Origin: Deinococcales bacterium
GTDB taxonomy: Bacteria > Deinococcota > Deinococci > Deinococcales > JAAFIG01
DNA length: 64,000 nt
Direction of reading: 5' to 3'
Assembly (NCBI GenBank): GCA_025352125.1
Contig: JANXTZ010000023.1
Coordinates: 62,001 to 126,000 of the forward strand
Shown here: in pieces, positions 60,870 to 64,000 of the stretch
How positions within the stretch are numbered: position 1 is the first letter of the stretch
How the letters are laid out: the number at the start of each line of letters is the position of its first letter
The notes under the pieces: generated by a model
Told to the model about the DNA's origin: nothing
Databases searched by the model: none
The model's input: the letters and a program-made list of their open reading frames with translations, nothing else
Made by a program: the position numbers and the translations under genes

Positions 60870-62432
60870 GTGAAGCTTATTTTGCCCCTGTTTTTGGTTT
60901 TTGTTTTGGCTGTGGCTCTTGCCCAGCAGAATGATCCGACTCAACCCGCACCCACACCCGCGCCAACCCAGCCGAGTGACCCAAATCAGCCTGTGTCACC
61001 TGTCACAGACCCAGCACCGCCTGTTGATCCCAGTCAACCCATGCCAAATTTGACACCTGGACCTGCACCATCACCCTCGCCAATTCCACCAACACCCGTG
61101 CCTGTGAAACCTGTCCCAGTCAAGCCTGTACCTGTCAAACCAGCACCAGTCAAACCAACACCAGTCAAGCCAACCGTCAAACCAGCACCCGTCAAACCCA
61201 GCACCAAACCTGCCAACACCGCGCCAGCCGTCAAACCAACCCTGACCAAGCCACTGATTTTGACGCTGCAAACCACCGAACAACGCATTCAGGCGGGCAA
61301 CCTGATCGACCAGCCCATCACCTTGACCTTCAAATTACCGCAACGTTCGGTCACCCGCTCGAGAGGCATCGCCGCCATCTCGAGTGGCTTGCAAGATGCC
61401 CTGGACGGCATTTACCGCAGTCTGACGCGACCAAGTGTCAATGCCGGTTGGAACATTGTCAAGGGCAACTGGGTTGCGACACAACAGAGCGCCTGGCTCG
61501 CAGACCGCCAGCTCTCAAACGCGTTCGTGCTCGAGGCGATCAAGTACAACAAAGCCAACGCCAACATTGCCCTCAAACGCAGTCCCCCTGCTTTTGGCGT
61601 GATCAATTGGTACAAAGCCGGCATTCGTTATCACTTCGGCGGTGGTGACTCGAGCTTCAGGGGTTCGCCGCCGTTTCGCGTGCAGAACATTCTGGCAGGT
61701 TCAAAACAACTGGACGGCATCATCATTCCGGCAGGGGGCGAGTTTAATTTCAACAAGACCGTGCAAATTTCCGAAGCCAAGGGGTTTGTCAAGGGTTTTA
61801 TCATCGCCAACGGAACACTGGCTAAAGACATTGGCGGCGGCATTTGTCAGGTTTCGACCACACTTTTCAGGGCAATCTATCAATCTGGCTTGCCGATCAC
61901 CGAACGCCATTACCACTCGTATCACGTGCATTATTACGACCCGCCAGGTTTTGAGGCGACCGTGTTCTCGCCTTATAAAAACTTGCGTTTTAAAAACGAC
62001 ACCGGCGCGGCACTGTACCTGCAAGTCACCTGGTACTTGCGTTCGCAGCGCCTGCAAATGGATTTTTTTGGACCCAAGCCAGACCGCAAAGCCAGCATCT
62101 CGAGGTCGTATGTGACCCGTGTGCTGCCGCCGGGACCGAGCCGCATTCAAGCCGATGACCGCGTTCCACTTGGTCAAATGCGCCGCATTGACCACGCCGA
62201 GAATGGCATGAACGTCCGAATTGACCGTGTGGTCAAGATGAACAACGGCAGCCTTCGCCGCGACAGCATTTTCAGTGTTTACACGCCTTGGGGCGCGATT
62301 TACGGTGTCAATCCCAATGATCCTCGAGCGAACATCGGTAACTTGGCGGCGGGCGTCAATCCGTTCAACGTGCCGTTCAATTACAAACCTCGGGTTCGTC
62401 CGACGAAATATGTTCCGCCAGTGAACCGTTGA
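60870..62432 (+). CDS. exported VanW-family protein with Pro-rich PVKP linker
   Basis: 520 residues. Signal peptide KLILPLFLVFVLAVALAQ, then ~100 residues of low-complexity Pro/Thr/Lys with repeated PVKP units (about residues 75-110), suited to spanning or binding the cell wall. The VanW domain lies in the second half: IIPAGGEFNFNKTV, GGGICQVSTTLFRAIYQSGLP, ITERHYHSYHVHYYDPPG, FSPYKNLRFKNDTG. VanW accompanies some vancomycin-resistance loci and is common in envelope proteins; activity unknown. GTG start. Ended by a strong terminator. Confidence 0.88.
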   Translation: MKLILPLFLVFVLAVALAQQNDPTQPAPTPAPTQPSDPNQPVSPVTDPAPPVDPSQPMPNLTPGPAPSPSPIPPTPVPVKPVPVKPVPVKPAPVKPTPVKPTVKPAPVKPSTKPANTAPAVKPTLTKPLILTLQTTEQRIQAGNLIDQPITLTFKLPQRSVTRSRGIAAISSGLQDALDGIYRSLTRPSVNAGWNIVKGNWVATQQSAWLADRQLSNAFVLEAIKYNKANANIALKRSPPAFGVINWYKAGIRYHFGGGDSSFRGSPPFRVQNILAGSKQLDGIIIPAGGEFNFNKTVQISEAKGFVKGFIIANGTLAKDIGGGICQVSTTLFRAIYQSGLPITERHYHSYHVHYYDPPGFEATVFSPYKNLRFKNDTGAALYLQVTWYLRSQRLQMDFFGPKPDRKASISRSYVTRVLPPGPSRIQADDRVPLGQMRRIDHAENGMNVRIDRVVKMNNGSLRRDSIFSVYTPWGAIYGVNPNDPRANIGNLAAGVNPFNVPFNYKPRVRPTKYVPPVNR

Positions 62433-62482
62433 TTTGAGCCATCGGTAAAATTGTTTATTCTTGCTCGAGAATCTAAATTTTT

Positions 62483-62513
62483 AGAACCCCTGAGTACCAC
62501 ACAGGGGTTCTTT
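62483..62513 (+). terminator. intrinsic terminator after the vanW-family gene
   Basis: 10-bp perfect stem (AGAACCCCTG, 62483-62492; CAGGGGTTCT, 62502-62511), 9-nt loop, short T-run TTT. Confidence 0.85.
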
Positions 62514-62558
62514 GGCGCTCAAGAACCGATCCCACTCAACAATGACCCTCGAGAAACA

Positions 62559-64000
62559 ATGCCTTCAACCAACCCACAATTCACAATCTGGCGCGTGCTC
62601 GTGCCGCTTCCACTGGGGGCGTATGACTTTCGCGCCTTAAAAACCGATACCTCAGCTTTGGGCGCTCGGGTGCTTGTGCCCTGGCAGGGCGGGGCGCGGG
62701 TTGGGGTGGTGCTCGAGGTGCTCGAGGACGCGCGGGTGGACCGGGGATTGAATTTAAAAGATGCGATAGCGCTCTTGGATTCAAGTCCGATTTTGACGCC
62801 CGATGCGCTCGAGACGTTGAAGGCGGTGGCTGGATATTCGCTCGCGCCGCTCGGGGTGGTGCTCGAGGATTTCTTGCCGTTCGGGTTGCGTCACGAGGTA
62901 GAGCATCTGGTGCGGCTCGTGCCTGGATTAAACATTACCGAATTGCCAGCCCGTGCCGATGCGCTTCAGGATTGGACGAGTGCCGCCTTGCATGACCCTG
63001 GCTTATTGGAGTTTTTGCGCTCGCAAGGTTTGCTGGAAGAGGAGGCAAATTTGCTCGAGCCGATGCGTGAGATCATCAAGCCCGTACTCGAGCCTGAAGA
63101 TGTGAAACTCACGCCCAAGCAGGCGCGGGCGCTCGAGACACTGCAAGATTTGGGACGCAGCCCCAGTTTGGCACAATGGGCGCGTGATGCGGGCGTCTCG
63201 AGTGCGGTGGTGGGCAAACTCGAGCGCTTGGGTTTGGCGTACCGCAGTTTCGAGGCGGTGGCGGCGGTGCAACTCGAGTTTCCACGAACCGACCCAGCGC
63301 CCAAAGTCCTAAAGCTCGAGCCGAACCTGGCGCGGATTCATGGTGGACGCTGGCGCGAACGACAAGCCATGATCGCGCAACTGATCCGCGAAACCCGTGG
63401 CGGCGTGTTGTACCTTGCGCCAGACCGAGGGCGGCTCGAGCGTGCCTTCAAAGCCCTGGGGGGCGTGCGCCCCAGTGCCATGCTCCATTTTGATTTAAAC
63501 GCCCGAGAGCGCCAGGCGGTCTGGACTGGCGCTCGAGAGGCAGATTTTGAGGTGGTTTTCGGCACGATGATGGCGCTGCTCGCGCCCGTCAAGAACCTCA
63601 AGTTGATCTTGCTCGAGGAGGAAGGCTCGGACGCCTGGAAGTTGCAGGGCGGCTCGAGGGTGTTTGTGCCAGATGCGGCAAAACTTCGCGCCGAGGCGAG
63701 CGGGGCGAGATTGGTTTTCACGGGCGCTGTGCCGAGCGTCGAAAGCCTGGATTTGCACGGTGTGGTGCTCAGTCCGCCGCGCTCGAGGATTCATATTGTC
63801 GATTACGCCAACCCGAACCTCGCGCCCGAAATGGGTCCGATGAGCAACATGGCGGTGGCGAAAGAATCGTGGCCACTTTCCAACGCCTTGAAAAAAGTTT
63901 TGAAACAAGTTGCCGAACGTGGTCGCCAAGCCGTTTTGATCGCCCCAAGGCGCGGCTTTAGCGCCCTGGTGAAGTGCCCAGACTGCGCCTGGTTGCCGTA
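62559..64000 (+). CDS. priA: primosomal protein N' (PriA), helicase motifs lost, 3' end cut
   Basis: 480 residues visible from ATG 62559. The N-terminal 3'-DNA-binding domain (WRVLVPLPLGAYDFRAL, RVLVPWQGGARVGVVLEVLE) and the winged helix (KLTPKQARALETLQDLG) are those of PriA. Where other PriA have Walker A (GVTGSGKT), this reads RETRGGVLYLAPDRGRLERA, with no GKT, and the DEEH box is replaced by LLEEEGSD. It reaches the zinc-site start (LVKCPDCAW). A pseudohelicase of this kind is reported for Deinococcus. Loads the replicative helicase at restarted forks. Confidence 0.9.
   Translation, partial: MPSTNPQFTIWRVLVPLPLGAYDFRALKTDTSALGARVLVPWQGGARVGVVLEVLEDARVDRGLNLKDAIALLDSSPILTPDALETLKAVAGYSLAPLGVVLEDFLPFGLRHEVEHLVRLVPGLNITELPARADALQDWTSAALHDPGLLEFLRSQGLLEEEANLLEPMREIIKPVLEPEDVKLTPKQARALETLQDLGRSPSLAQWARDAGVSSAVVGKLERLGLAYRSFEAVAAVQLEFPRTDPAPKVLKLEPNLARIHGGRWRERQAMIAQLIRETRGGVLYLAPDRGRLERAFKALGGVRPSAMLHFDLNARERQAVWTGAREADFEVVFGTMMALLAPVKNLKLILLEEEGSDAWKLQGGSRVFVPDAAKLRAEASGARLVFTGAVPSVESLDLHGVVLSPPRSRIHIVDYANPNLAPEMGPMSNMAVAKESWPLSNALKKVLKQVAERGRQAVLIAPRRGFSALVKCPDCAWLP

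Noticed and set aside
61071-61288. Gly-rich open frames on the minus strand opposite the PVKP repeats
   Set aside because: Product of the low-complexity Pro/Lys repeat read backwards.
1-64000. CRISPR arrays, tRNA or rRNA genes, IS elements with transposases
   Set aside because: None seen: no regularly spaced repeats, no cloverleaf noticed by eye, and no transposase motif among the frames.

Overview
The window is a bacterial chromosome segment of roughly half G+C, densely coded and with no rRNA, tRNA or CRISPR array that I can see. Several features point to the Deinococcota (Deinococcus-Thermus). The PriA at the right edge lacks the helicase Walker motifs, as reported for Deinococcus. Many start codons sit only 5-8 nt after a TAnnnT -10 box, which is the leaderless-transcript signature known from Deinococcus. 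An SDR-nrdR pair, a DUF4388 protein, YfiT/DinB-type thiol transferases and a single-domain N-acetylglutamate-synthase-like GNAT fit the same group. The lineage call is inference. The palindrome CTCGAG is everywhere, in genes and between them: I counted 17 in the 2,988-bp regulator gene against about one expected.

Layout. 1-10.9 kb: a cut-off lipoprotein gene, a large SARP/NB-ARC/TPR regulator, carA, a lone DUF4157-OmpA-like protein of the type seen with contractile injection systems, an exported protein, an overlapping NodB deacetylase + two YfiT-like genes, a GNAT and a DUF4388 protein. 11-20.3 kb: SDR-nrdR, an aldo/keto reductase, a type II restriction-modification pair, a VOC protein, a double-domain ALDH16 dehydrogenase, an unknown gene, and a xisH-xisI cassette sitting at the 3' end of deoC between two near-identical 32-bp direct repeats. 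20.3-30 kb: an AT-hook-like basic protein with a strong promoter, cupin-gntR, nitroreductase, gatB and an amidase separated by an ATPase/HNH pair resembling Septu defence.

30-44.5 kb: lipid kinase, orphan histidine kinase, a frameshifted gene, LolA-like and beta-barrel-like envelope proteins. Then comes a photolyase split into two overlapping genes in permuted order followed by a DUF2256 gene, then HAD-MFS, an acetylpolyamine-amidohydrolase-like enzyme beside potABCD, and a redoxin-like protein without its cysteine. 44.5-64 kb: an AddAB-type helicase-nuclease pair (addB carries two dispersed repeats in frame) and a nucleoside deaminase. These are followed by queG, an HtrA-like protease, pdxH, a Cys/Met PLP enzyme, a multi-GAF diguanylate cyclase, fmt-def, an unknown gene, a VanW-family exported protein and the 5' part of priA.

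Small dispersed palindromic repeats lie at 25.3, 36.7, 38.7, 39.9 and 48.4 kb. The strongest new observations are the xisHI cassette with duplicated deoC end, the permuted split photolyase operon, the Septu-like pair between an amidase and gatB, the CTCGAG iteration, and the repeats absorbed into AddB.
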